A stretch of 64,000 nucleotides of DNA from CAVTYH01 sp963738835 (GTDB lineage Bacteria; Planctomycetota; Planctomycetia; Pirellulales; JADZDJ01), in contig CAVTYH010000001.1 of NCBI GenBank assembly GCA_963738835.1, positions 1,302,001 to 1,366,000 on the forward strand, in the 5' to 3' direction. The translations under genes and the position numbers were made by a program. Below are positions 19,664-29,247 of the stretch, piece after piece (position 1 is the first letter of the stretch; every line of letters begins with the position of its first letter). The notes under the pieces were generated by a model. That model saw nothing but the letters and a program-made list of their open reading frames with translations, was not told where the DNA came from and searched no databases.

Positions 19664-21915
19664 ATGTCAGCGAAAACCTCAACCGCGTCACAAGCCCCAT
19701 CCGCCGACGGTGCGCGCACGGCGAATTCTGCGGTCCTGGACACCGTACGCCGCTACTGGGGATTCGACACGCTGCGACCGTTACAGGCCGAGGCGATTGA
19801 GGCAGCATTATCCGGCCGCGATTCGCTGGTGGTATTGCCGACCGGCGGCGGAAAATCGCTCTGTTATCAGGTTCCGCCGGCGGTGAGCGGCGGCACCGAC
19901 ATCGTGATTTCGCCCCTCATCTCGCTGATGAAAGATCAGGTCGATGGCCTCACTGAAAGCGGGTATGCGGCAGCCGCGCTCTACACGGGGCTGGATGGGG
20001 GTCGGCGGCGCGAAATCGAACGAAATTTATTGGCGGGAAAGTATCGCTTGCTGTTTGTCGCACCGGAACGAGCCATTTCGCCCTGGTTTCTCGAAACGGC
20101 CCGGCAACTGAACGTACGGCGATTTGCCATCGACAAAGCGCACTGCGTCAGCCATTGGGGACACGACTTCCGGCCCGAGTATCGTCAGCTCGTGCTGCTG
20201 CGCCGGAATTTCCCGGAGGCCAGCATTCATGCGTTTACCGCCACGGCCACGCCGCGCGTGCGCGACGACATTGCGCAGCAAATTGGCTTGCGCGATCCGG
20301 CGGTGTTGGTGGGTTCATTCGATCGACCGAATTTGGCGTACCGCGTCATTCCTTTGGTCGATGCGTACGCCCAGGCGATTGATGTCATTCGCCGTCACGC
20401 GGACGAAGCGGTCATCGTGTATTGTATTTCCAGAAAAGACACCGAAAACATGGCCGCCGTTCTCAAAGCCAACGGCATCGAAGCTGAGGCGTATCATGCC
20501 GGGCTCGATGCTGATATTCGGCACCGGGTGCAAGATGCATTTGCCGCCGAACAGTTGAACGTAGTTGTGGCCACCGTGGCGTTCGGCATGGGCATCGATC
20601 GCAGCAATGTTCGCTGCGTTCTGCACGCCGCAATGCCCAAAACCATCGAGCATTACCAGCAGGAAAGCGGCCGGGCGGGCGCGATGGGCTAGCCGCTGAA
20701 TGCGTGCTTTTGTACTCGTTCGGCGACGCCATGCGGTGGGAAAACTTGATTCGCAAAAGTGCCGAGAACGCCGATAACCCGGCGCAAGTGATTGAGGCGC
20801 AGCTCTATCTCCTCAAGCAAATGCAGCGGCTCTGCAATTCGCCGCGGTGTCGGCATCGGGCGCTGGTCGAGTATTTCGGTCAAGGTTATGAGCGTGAAAA
20901 TTGCGGGGCCTGCGATGTCTGTTTATCCGACGTTGAAGGGCTGGAAGATGGCACGATCGCTGCGCAAAAAATACTGTCTTGCGTGGCCCGCGTGGAAGAG
21001 AATTTTAGCGTCGGGCACGTCGTCGATGTGCTGACCGGCGCCGATACAGAAATGATTCGACGTTGCAAGCACGAACAACTTAGCACCTACGGTCTGTTGT
21101 GCAAACTGACGAAGAAGCAGGTGCAATCGCTTGTGTATCAATTGGTCGATCAAGGATTGCTGGCTCGTACTTTAGGTGATCGCCCGATTCTCAAACTGAA
21201 TGAGACCTCGTGGGAAGTTTTGCGCGGCAAGCGCGAAGTGAAGCTGCTGCGGCCCAAGCAGGACGCGCCCAAGCAGGCGAAGGTCGATTCCGAAAGCTGG
21301 GAAGGGGTCGACCGCGGCTTATTCGATCGCTTGCGCGAGTGGCGGCTGGAAACAGCCCGTCAGAGAAACGTACCGCCCTACCTGGTGCTCGACGATGCCG
21401 CGCTGCGGGGCCTGGCCCGATTGCGGCCCACACAAGTTGAATCGCTAAGACAAGTCCGCGGCATCGGCGAAAAACGCCTGGCCGATTTTGGTGAGAGCTT
21501 GACCGGATTGATTAGCGCGTACTGTAAACAAGGCGGGTTGATGACAGATCAGGCGGCACAATCCGGCAGTGCAGCGGGATCGAGCATGACGACGTATATC
21601 AAACCTAAAGGTCCCAATGCGGTGAAGGCCGAGGCGTTCAAGATGTTTCGGCAGGGCCGCTCGCTCGACGACGTGAAGCACATCCTGAAACGAGCGCGCA
21701 GCACCGTCGCAGGATATCTTGCCGAATTCATCGTCGAGGAGAAACCGGTGAGTATCAACGCTTGGGTGAGCGCGGAAGTTTATCGCCAGGTGGTTGAAGC
21801 GTCGGCCACGATGGAAGAGCGGCGGCTATCTCTCATTTTCGAGCGGCTCAACGCCCGAGTGCCGTACGATACGATTCGGCTGGTGCTGGCGCATCTTGAA
21901 GTGACGGCAAGGTAA
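19664..21915 (+). CDS. recQ: RecQ-family DNA helicase, one frame break, DEAH changed to DKAH
   Basis: A 3' to 5' helicase of recombination repair. Motif 0 (FDTLRPLQAEAIEAA), Walker A (LPTGGGKSLCYQ), SPLISLMKDQV, motif II reading IDKAHCVSHWGHDFRPEY, HAFTATATPRVR and the motif VI region HYQQESGRAG. The frame breaks at 20679-20682; one added C gives ESGRAGRDGLAAECVLLYS. Then come the RQC zinc cysteines (CNSPRCRH, CGACDVCL), winged helix, an HRDC domain (FDRLREWRLETARQRNVPPY, VRGIGEKRLADFG) and an extra C-terminal helix-turn-helix region. The Lys in place of the catalytic Glu of DEAH is unusual; it may be a base error. Repaired length about 750 residues. Start ATG 19664 has no clear ribosome site. 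Confidence 0.9.
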
Positions 21916-21917
21916 AC

Positions 21918-21975
21918 CGTGTAGCGGCCCGCCTTGGCGGGCGCGTACGCGCCGAGCAAGCTCGGCCGCTACACG
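21918..21975. repeat. Four-way palindromic element between convergent genes
   Basis: CGTGTAGCGGCC (21918-21929) pairs perfectly with GGCCGCTACACG (21964-21975). Inside are three more perfect hairpins: CCCGCC/GGCGGG (928-941), the self-complementary GGCGCGTACGCGCC (940-953) and CGAGC/GCTCG (953-964). The whole can fold as a cloverleaf or cruciform. It starts 3 bases after recQ and its right end overlaps the last codons of moaE, so it may act as a two-way terminator. Confidence 0.75.
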
Positions 21976-22396
21976 TTGTCGCTTTTCATATCCGGATGCA
22001 CCCACTCCGTCGTGCCGTCTGACCAGTTTTCTCGTTTCCAAATTGGCACTTCCTGTTTGATGGTGTCAATCAGCCAACGGCCGGCGACGAAAGCATCATC
22101 CCGATGCGGTGTGCTAACCGTCACGGCCACGCTGGCTTCACCGGGCGCGAGATGACCGAGCCGATGAACAATTGCGCATTCGACAATCGGCCACCGCCGG
22201 GCACTGCCGCTTCCAACTCCGCGAGTTTCCGCTCGGCCATTTCGGGATAGCATTCGTAGTCGAGCGATTCGGTTTGCCGCCCGTCGGTGCGTTCTCTTGT
22301 CGTGCCGAGAAATAAGACCACTGCTCCGGCCTTTGGCGATTCAACGGCTTTAAGTATCGCGGCAGAATCGATCGGATTGTTCGTAAGTTTAATCAT
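21969..22396 (-). CDS. moaE: Molybdopterin synthase large subunit, one frame break
   Basis: MoaE with MoaD converts precursor Z (cPMP) to molybdopterin. ATG 22396 gives MIKLTNNPIDSAAILKAVES; TTG 22420 is an upstream alternative overlapping the moaD stop. Motifs: GAVVLFLGTTRERTDGR, LDYECYPEMAERKLAEL, then after a break near 22197-22204 (one base missing) RRWPIVECAIVHRLGHLAPG, VAVTVSTPHRDDAFVAG and the catalytic-Lys stretch IKQEVPIWKREN. The last codons lie inside the palindromic element. Repaired length about 142 residues, normal. Confidence 0.85.
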
Positions 22397-22416
22397 TGAA
22401 CTGCCGTTTTGTTCAA

Positions 22417-22662
22417 TCAACCTCCACTCACCGGCGGAATGCAGGCTACTTCAGAATTTGCCGGAAGTGGCGTCGCATCGTCGGCATATTCTGCATTCAC
22501 GGCAAAGCGCAGCTGTGGGCCAAATTGGGCCAGGTGCGGCAACTGCTCGACTAATTTCCGTCGCACGTCGGCCACCGTGATCGCACCATTCATATCGAGC
22601 TCAATTTTATCCGCCCCAGCAAGCTGACGCGCGACGGCAAATAGTTTGACGGTTACGATCAT
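22417..22662 (-). CDS. moaD: Molybdopterin synthase small subunit (sulfur carrier)
   Basis: 81 residues with the ubiquitin-like fold pattern (MIVTVKLFAVARQLAGADKI, VADVRRKLVEQLPHL) and the C-terminal di-glycine tail (IPPVSGG) that carries the thiocarboxylate. ATG 22662 overlaps the stop of the upstream GlcD-GlcF fusion gene (ATGA) and moaE follows within about 20 bases, so the three genes form a coupled operon. Confidence 0.93.
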   Translation of the reverse strand: MIVTVKLFAVARQLAGADKIELDMNGAITVADVRRKLVEQLPHLAQFGPQLRFAVNAEYADDATPLPANSEVACIPPVSGG

Positions 22663-25600
22663 GATACCGACAACTCCGTGCCACGCTGGGTCAACAATCC
22701 TGCGCCGGCAGGCAGCAAACCGTACGAGAGCGCCAACAATTTTAGTGGATGCAGTGTGGGCTTCGGAGTGCCCTGTTCCATTTGCATCTTGCACGCGCTG
22801 CACTCCGTGACGCCAGCCTGCAAAGCTGGGTCACGCAAACGAGAGATCAAACCCCAACCAGCCCGTAAGCTGGTGCGATAGTTTTCACGCTTTAATCCCC
22901 ACAAGCCGGCCATTCCAGAACAGCCGCGCTCAATGCGTTGCACGGCCAGACCGGGGATGAGCCGCAGTAGGTTCTCACTCGGGCTGCCGTTCTGTAAAGC
23001 CCTAATATGGCACGGCTGATGATAACCAAGCGCCGCATTCAATGGCTTCAGATCAAGCTGCAATTTGCCTTGCTGGTGGAGCTTCCACAAATAGCTGCAC
23101 GCTTCGCTGGTGCTAGCGGCAACCGCCTGAGAATCGGCATCGTCAATCAGATTGAGATACTCGTGCGTCAAACAGAGCACCGTCGATGGCTCCGTAGCCA
23201 CAATGTGATAACCTTGCCGCACCGCGTCAGCCAACAAATGCACGTTGTGAGCTGCCAGTTTTCGGGTCGCACCAAGCACTCCCGACGTTATCAAACCCAT
23301 GCCGCTCGGTTTTTGATCCGGATGCACGTAAACGGCTACGCCGTTGTGTTCCATCACTGCGACCAATGCATCGGCTAGCTGCGGATCGTGAAAGTTGGCA
23401 TACGTGTCGACGAAGTACAAAACCTTGCGGCCCGAGCGTCTGGTTGGCCGCGTGAGACGCTTTCGCGCGGCCCGCCGCATGAAACTGCGCGGAGCAAGCC
23501 GCGGCAGCTTACGCCCCTGGGCGATCCCCAACGTTTTTTCCAGAACCCAGCGCGCCGCGCGATTGTTGATTGCCCAATTGGCGAGCGGGTAGACGGCGCT
23601 GCCCATGGCGCTCAGCATGTTGAATCTCGTCAGCAACCATTCGCTCGGCCGCATACCGTTGGTGTCGACATACGAGGCTTTCGCTTCCAGCATCAATTTT
23701 GGAATATCGACGCCCGCTGGACATTCCAATCGGCACTGATGGCAGTTGACGCACAAATCGGCAACGTCTTTGAATTCATCGCGAGCCACAATCTGGGGCT
23801 CAAGCTGTCGATTCAAAACCGCGCAGCAAATTGGCCTTCGCTCGGGGCGAAGCTTCTTCGGCAGGCAGCACGCGAAAGATCGGGCACATTCGCACATCAG
23901 ATAATTCCGACCTACACGCCCCGCAGCCGTTGCAACGATTGGCAGCATCAGTGAGCTGCTGCAGATTCCAATTCAAATGCAATTCGACCGACGGACTCGG
24001 AGGAGCGCCGTTTTCAGCCGGCACTGCCGATGTAATGTTGGCGTCGACGAGCCTGGTGCTGGGCCGCAAATTCTGAACGACGGAAGATGGCGAATCGTCG
24101 CCAATGATTTTGCCCGGATTCAAAATGTTCAGCGGGTCAAACAACGTTTTGATTTCGCGAAACACTGCATATAACGGACCATACTGTTGGCGCACGAACG
24201 GCGTGCGGCTAATTCCGTCGCCGTGTTCGCCACTAATGGTGCCGCCGATCTCGAACACTTCGGCATACAAATCGTGGGCCAATCCCTCTAACTTTGACAC
24301 ATCCTCGGGCTGGGCCAAATCTAAAAATGGCCGGATATGGAGCTGGCCATGCCCTACGTGGCCGTAGAGCGACGCCGTCACCTGATGCCGCTTGAGCGTG
24401 TTTTGCAACCGCACCAAAAAGTCTGGCAGCGCAGCGGGAGGTACTGCCACGTCTTCGACGATCGGAATCGGCCGCACGCTGCCCTTCATGCGATGCAGCG
24501 TCGGCACCACTCGCCGGGTAAGTTGCCAGAGCAGTTCGACATCCACCGCGTCGAATGCCTGCCGTGCATCGAACGCTAATTGCTTTTTGCGGCACAAGCG
24601 ATCAACGGTTTGTCCGAGCCGCTGCCGCACCTCCGCGGCATTGTCGCCGGAATGTTCCACCAAGAGAACGGCTTCAGCGCTAGCCGGAATCAGCACCTCG
24701 TATTCTGGCGTGGTTTCACGTGCCAGGCTCAAATGCCGGCGGTCCAACAAGTCGCAAGCACAGGGCTTAAACGGCAAAATTTCAGCCACAGCAAGTGCCG
24801 CACTTTCGAGGCGATCGAAAAACAGCATTGCCACGCCGCGGAATCGCGGCAACGCTTGGGTGGCCAAGGTGGCTTCGGTAATGAGCGCCAACGTGCCTTC
24901 CGATCCACACAAAAATTTTGGCAGATCGAGATGCGATGTCTTCAACACGTCCGCCACCTGGTAACCGCAACGGTTCAAAAGCGATTTGGGCTGATGTGCC
25001 GTAATCAACGTCGAATCGCGCCGAAGCAAATCCGCCAGCCGATCGACAAGCTCACGCTTTCGACCATCTACGCCCGTTGGCAATAGGTCAACGAATGAAG
25101 CATTTGAAGCCGCCCGACCATTGCCGTTCGACTCGCCGCTGGCCGCGCCGATTTGCAATCCATCGGCGGCCGCCGATGCCAGCACTGGGACGGCTGCCTG
25201 AACTGGTTCCTTGCCAACTTCTGCAATCGTGCCATCGGCCAGCACCACTTGCAAACTTTCGACATGCCGCCGCGCCGAGCCGTACTTGAGCCAGTAACTT
25301 CCCGAGGCATCGATCGCAATCATGCTGCCGATGGTGGTGACGCTGCTGTTTGCCGGATCGGGTCCGAAAACTCGGCCGCGGCTGCTCAGATACTGGTTCA
25401 AAACCGCATGCACGACGCCGGGCTGAACGCGAACACTTTCAGCATCGGTCCGAAAAATTCGCCGCATGTAACGGGAAAAGTCGACTACCAATCCGCGACC
25501 AAGCGATTCTCCCGCCAAACCCGAGCCAGCGCCGCGGGCCTGAATCGGCAACTTCTTCTCGGCGGCATACTTGACGACGGCGGCCACATCGGCCGTATTT

Positions 25601-25743
25601 CGCGGACGCACTATCGCCAAAGGCTTCAGCTCATAAATGCTGGCATCGCTGGCGTACAACTGCAAGAAGACATCGTCGCACCGGACATCGCCAGCCACGA
25701 GTCCGCGAAGGTCTTCTTGAATTCGTTGCCGTTCTGCGTCCAT
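22659..25743 (-). CDS. GlcD-GlcF-type fused FAD-dependent oxidase with Fe-S subunit, one frame break
   Basis: A single chain of about 1028 residues combining an FAD-linked 2-hydroxyacid (glycolate/D-lactate) dehydrogenase with a two-cluster ferredoxin and CCG-type Fe-S oxidoreductase. FAD part: VRPRNTADVAAVVKYAAEKK, RGAGSGLAGES, KFLCGSEGTLALITEATL, and the C-terminal GTISGEHGDGISR. Fe-S part: CNGCGACR, CVNCHQCRLECPAGVDIP, then YHQPCHIRAL, GCSGMAGLWG and TECSACKMQMEQGT. The frame breaks at 23821-23824; one GC restores KANLLRAVLNRQLEP. Start ATG 25743 (MDAERQRIQEDLRGL). The electron acceptor is probably the quinone pool. Co-transcription with moaD/moaE is not explained by cofactor need, as no molybdenum site is visible. 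Confidence 0.9.
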
Positions 25744-25815
25744 CGAAAATTGGGTGTAGGGCCAGCGGGGGCAGCGGGTCGTGAAACAGCACGGCAAGTC
25801 TTCGTCTTCGACACT

Positions 25816-26304
25816 CTAACCCCTTGTTGTGACCCCCTCTTTCTCCTGCGCTGCGGCCAGACGGATCTTTTGCTGTCGGTGTCGCTCATGAGTTTCAAGG
25901 TTGAAGGTGCCATGTTCTTCCAGATCGGCAGCGCCGCGGTACATGGCTCCACAGCGGTAACACATTAGCGCATCGGGCACGACCAGAGACAAAACGACAT
26001 CGACCAGCGCCGTCGCAAACAAAATTGCAAATGTCAGATAAAGTTGACTGTACGCCCAGGCCACGCAGCTTGCGAAGAGCCCGATCGTAACGATCAATAC
26101 CCCCAGCCGCTGCGGAAAATCTTTCCGCACAAACAAATCGGCACTCGGGCAGACTAGGCAGCGGTTAATTCGGCCCCCTTCGATCACACCCGGGGGAATC
26201 CGAAGCTCTTGCTCGCAATGGGTACAGACGATCGCCTCTGCGCCGGGTAAGACTTCGGCCCAATTAATTGCTTCGCACTTTGGACAATGGAAGGCGACGT
26301 TCAT
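25816..26304 (-). CDS. Zinc-ribbon membrane protein
   Basis: 162 residues. The N-terminus has two CxxC pairs (FHCPKCEAINW; IVCTHCEQEL) forming a zinc ribbon and a third half-site (CLVCPSADLFVRKDFP), then two membrane helices (LGVLIVTIGLFASCVAWAYS; LTFAILFATALVDVVLSLVV), another CxxC (MCYRCGAMYRG) and a charged tail. Planctomycetes carry many such proteins of unknown function. It lies 8 bases after the upstream membrane protein gene and 72 bases before the oxidase gene. Confidence 0.75.
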   Translation of the reverse strand: MNVAFHCPKCEAINWAEVLPGAEAIVCTHCEQELRIPPGVIEGGRINRCLVCPSADLFVRKDFPQRLGVLIVTIGLFASCVAWAYSQLYLTFAILFATALVDVVLSLVVPDALMCYRCGAMYRGAADLEEHGTFNLETHERHRQQKIRLAAAQEKEGVTTRG

Positions 26305-26311
26305 CCATCTA

Positions 26312-27136
26312 TCATAGAGGATATCCGGTACTGCTGCACAGCAGGAGGCTAGTTAATTCACCGAGGAAAGTAGTGATGACGGCGACGTAAAGAAGTCCCG
26401 TGGCGCTCTGGGTATTCGGAATCTGGAGCGTTCGCCAGGCCATGTAAGTTAAAATGCCTGTGCCAACTATCCCACCCAACCAACGTAATGCGATGAGTGG
26501 ATATTGCGATCCCGATATCCACGGTAAATGTAACTCCAGTGTTAAACTGAGAGCGCTGACTATCGCCTGGGCTGCGATTGAGATTGCCATCAGACGAAGC
26601 AACCGGCGGAGCGGAGCAAGTTCCATTGTCGGTGAATTTAGGTACCAGTGACTGAGGAACATTGCTGCGACTGTTGAACCTAATACTAGTCCACTGGTTA
26701 TTGCCGCACTCCTCCAAAGCAGCGCCATTGGCAAGAACGAGACAGTATCCAGATCGTACATCACCACATTGCGCCAGGGAGTCGGCCCGCTGCGATCCAG
26801 AAGTGGCATCGGCTGTTCGAGCCACATACCAATTAGTGAAGCGGCTGCGACCAACCAAAGAAGCACGCGACCGGCTTGCGATTTTTCGTAGAGCCAGGCT
26901 GCGCAGCAAAAGTAGCTGAGAATCGGAATTGCAAGGAGCAACCAGGGATTGAAGTGCCAAGGATTATCATTAGTTGGCCGAGCAATCGCCGCCAGTAATC
27001 CAACGACATTCAAACCCAAGAGCACGTACGCGTGATTTCGAAAGTAACCACTCGTAACTTTTTTGGGCGACGTCAGCCCCATCGCGAATGCGAGACCGAA
27101 CGAAAGGCGAAGTACAAATTGAGCCAAAATCGTCAT
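26312..27136 (-). CDS. Polytopic membrane protein of unknown function
   Basis: 274 residues with about eight hydrophobic segments, for example HAYVLLGLNVVGLLAAIARP, WLLLAIPILSYFCCAAWLY, LWLVAAASLIGMWLEQP and LLYVAVITTFLGELTSLLLC. The N-terminus (TILAQFVLRLSFGLAFAMGL) looks like the first helix. No residues of a known transporter or enzyme stand out. Layout upstream of a zinc-ribbon membrane protein (7-base gap) suggests one complex or one operon. Confidence 0.7.
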   Translation of the reverse strand: MTILAQFVLRLSFGLAFAMGLTSPKKVTSGYFRNHAYVLLGLNVVGLLAAIARPTNDNPWHFNPWLLLAIPILSYFCCAAWLYEKSQAGRVLLWLVAAASLIGMWLEQPMPLLDRSGPTPWRNVVMYDLDTVSFLPMALLWRSAAITSGLVLGSTVAAMFLSHWYLNSPTMELAPLRRLLRLMAISIAAQAIVSALSLTLELHLPWISGSQYPLIALRWLGGIVGTGILTYMAWRTLQIPNTQSATGLLYVAVITTFLGELTSLLLCSSTGYPL

Positions 27137-27192
27137 TATTGACGTTCACCCATTATGTCGTCTCGAAACGTGAGAATATCGACCCTTGATAC

Positions 27193-27849
27193 TCACCGCC
27201 TCTCGCCGTAAATGAGCGTCATCACTTCCGAGCGGCTGGAAAGATTCGCGCGGAACACGCCTTTCATCGCGGAAGTGACGCACACGCTGCCCGGCTTGCG
27301 GATGCCGCGAATGGTCATGCAGGAATGCGAGGCCTCGATGACGACGGCCACGCCTTTGGCGTCGAGTTCTTCGACCAGCAAATTCGCAATGTCTTCGGTC
27401 AGCCGTTCTTGCACCTGTGGCCGCTTCGAGACAACTTCGACGACGCGCGCCAGTTTGCTCAAGCCGATTACACGCCCGTTGGGGATGTATGCAATGTGAG
27501 CATGGCCCATGAACGGCAGCAAGTGATGTTCGCAAACACTGTTGAAAGCGATGTCGCGCACCAGCACCACTTCGTCGTACTGCTGCGTGAAAAATTTCTG
27601 CAAGTGCAGGCGGGGATTTTGCCGCAGCCCACTGAACAGCTCGGCATACATGCGGGCCACACGGGCCGGTGTTTCTCGCAATCCTTCACGATCGGGGTTT
27701 TCGCCGACGGCAATCAGAATCTCGCGAACCGCCCGTTGGAGGCGTGGCAGATCGACGCCGTTCGATTCACTCTGCGACGACGGAGAATCGTCTTCTTCTA
27801 AAGCGACGCTGCCGTTGTCGGCATTTCTTTCACGATGATGCGCTGTCAT
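27193..27849 (-). CDS. folE: GTP cyclohydrolase I
   Basis: Opens the GTP imidazole ring to make dihydroneopterin triphosphate, the first step of folate and pterin synthesis. 218 residues: a Ser/Asp/Glu-rich N-terminal tail, the helix AVREILIAVGENPDREGLRE, then FNSVCEHHLLPFMGHAHIAY (zinc Cys and His), GLSKLARVVEVVSKRPQVQE, and HSCMTIRGIRKPGS. All zinc and substrate residues of the family are present. Pterins made here also feed tetrahydrofolate; a link to the nearby moa genes is only that both are pterin pathways. Confidence 0.96.
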   Translation of the reverse strand: MTAHHRERNADNGSVALEEDDSPSSQSESNGVDLPRLQRAVREILIAVGENPDREGLRETPARVARMYAELFSGLRQNPRLHLQKFFTQQYDEVVLVRDIAFNSVCEHHLLPFMGHAHIAYIPNGRVIGLSKLARVVEVVSKRPQVQERLTEDIANLLVEELDAKGVAVVIEASHSCMTIRGIRKPGSVCVTSAMKGVFRANLSSRSEVMTLIYGERR

Positions 27850-27860
27850 GCTGATTCAAA

Positions 27861-27883
27861 TGGGGAGTGTGGAATGGGGAATG
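27861..27883. repeat. G-rich dispersed repeat (copy 2)
   Basis: TGGGGAGTGTGGAATGGGGA tract in the 63-base gap between the Lon-N and folE genes; related to the copies at 13514, 51421 and 59556. Confidence 0.5.
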
Positions 27884-27912
27884 AAGCTGCGGGCAACAAA
27901 ATTTCGGGAGAG

Positions 27913-28617
27913 CTAATTCTCACTAAACAGAGGTGGAAACTCGCCTCGACAAAGCGCTCCAGACAGATTCGCCGTGCCTTTTAAGCCCAGACACTCCAAT
28001 AGTAGCAATGCCCGTAAATCGGCAATGGGCTGCGCCAGCAAATCTTCTTTGATTTTTTGGTCCAAATTCATGGCATAGGCCACAATATCGGTGAGCATGC
28101 CGAGCGGAATCTCGGTGCCGAGCAACTGTTCAATTTGTTCGCACCCGCCAGGCAGCTTGGGCAGGGCGCGACGAAAGGCAGTCACCAACTGCCGCTGTAA
28201 CTCCGGCCGCCGTGCGGAGTTTTCGTGCGGATAAACATCGTCGATTAGCGACACATCGGCCTCGCGAAATGATCTGGCGGGGGGCAATTCACGGACAATC
28301 TTAATTCGCCGCACACCGACCAATAAAGCGTTGTAGGTTCCCTGCTCGGTTTTGCAGTGCGTCGCGACTCGGCACAAGCAAGCAGACGACCGGACAGGCG
28401 GCCGGCCATCGTAATCGCTTTCCCAACCGGGCGCTAAAACCGCCATCGCAATCAGTCCATCGTCGGCCATGGCGTCCTCCAGCATGGCCCGGTACCGCGG
28501 CTCGAAAATGTGCAACGGCTGCATCACATGCGGGAAGACCACTAGGTTCGGCAACGGAAACAACCGCGCCGTGCCGCAGAAATCGTTTGAGTCAAATGAT
28601 AGATCTTCCAGCGACAT
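27913..28617 (-). CDS. Lon N-terminal (substrate-binding) domain protein
   Basis: 234 residues: ARLFPLPNLVVFPHVMQPLH, IFEPRYRAMLEDAMADDGLI and CLCRVATHCKTEQGTYNALL are the signature of the Lon LAN/PUA-like domain without AAA or protease domains. Such stand-alone Lon-N proteins are common, but their role is unknown; binding of protein substrates is the usual suggestion. The start lies 9 bases after the stop of the DUF309 gene, so they are co-transcribed. Confidence 0.85.
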   Translation of the reverse strand: MSLEDLSFDSNDFCGTARLFPLPNLVVFPHVMQPLHIFEPRYRAMLEDAMADDGLIAMAVLAPGWESDYDGRPPVRSSACLCRVATHCKTEQGTYNALLVGVRRIKIVRELPPARSFREADVSLIDDVYPHENSARRPELQRQLVTAFRRALPKLPGGCEQIEQLLGTEIPLGMLTDIVAYAMNLDQKIKEDLLAQPIADLRALLLLECLGLKGTANLSGALCRGEFPPLFSEN

Positions 28618-28626
28618 GTCACAAAC

Positions 28627-29034
28627 TTATTCAGGAGCCGGATCCAAGTGAATCTCAGGAATCAATTCCGGGTTAATCTCTATCTCGGGAAACTCCTCCG
28701 CATTGCAGACGGCCACTTCAGCCAGGCACTGATGAAACTGATCGAGGAATTTTTCGAGATCAAGGCCTTCGTATTTCGGCCGATACGGTTCCAAATACGC
28801 CCGACTGCTGTGGTATAACTTTTTCGCTCCCCGGATATTGCCGTTGCCGAAGTGAAACAGCGCCACAGCCGCTTGAATCAAACCCTGGTAAAACTTCCGC
28901 GAAGGCCCACGATACTCGGTCCACAGCTCTTCCCACGACTCGTGACTTTCGAAGAAATCGCACTTGTTGAAATATTCGATTCCTTCCAAGTAGAGCGGAT
29001 CGTAGCCGTTTTCACCGGCCTTGATATCAGCCAT
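28627..29034 (-). CDS. DUF309 family protein
   Basis: 135 residues. The hallmark is the helical hairpin with acidic/His residues: LEGIEYFNKCDFFESHESWE, EELWTEYRGPSRKFYQGLIQ, AAVALFHFGNGNIRGAKKLY, which matches DUF309 (HExxE-like ESHESWE). A metal-binding or nucleic-acid role has been proposed from the fold but is not established. First gene of the minus-strand series 29034-21969. Confidence 0.8.
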   Translation of the reverse strand: MADIKAGENGYDPLYLEGIEYFNKCDFFESHESWEELWTEYRGPSRKFYQGLIQAAVALFHFGNGNIRGAKKLYHSSRAYLEPYRPKYEGLDLEKFLDQFHQCLAEVAVCNAEEFPEIEINPELIPEIHLDPAPE

Positions 29035-29182
29035 TGGTCACCGCGAACTGTGGTAATAACAGCAAAGCCAGTTCATAAGGGAACGAGACCAAGAACGGCC
29101 ATGAGGAAGCCTCGTCAATCAATATCAATCATAGGCTTTTGACGACTTGGAAAACAGCGTTACCCCCTGGCATTCAAAAAAC

Positions 29183-29218
29183 AAACACCTTGGGCAATTC
29201 TGTTTGCCCAAGGTGTTT
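29183..29218 (-). terminator. Rho-independent terminator of the Bax-inhibitor-1 gene
   Basis: AAACACCTTGGGCAA (29183-29197) and TTGCCCAAGGTGTTT (29204-29218) form a perfect 15-bp stem with a 6-base loop, 30 bases past the stop codon. On the minus strand it is followed by GTTTTTTG, a U run. Confidence 0.9.
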
Positions 29219-29247
29219 GAGGAGAATCTATTTCGCTTTCGGTAGGT

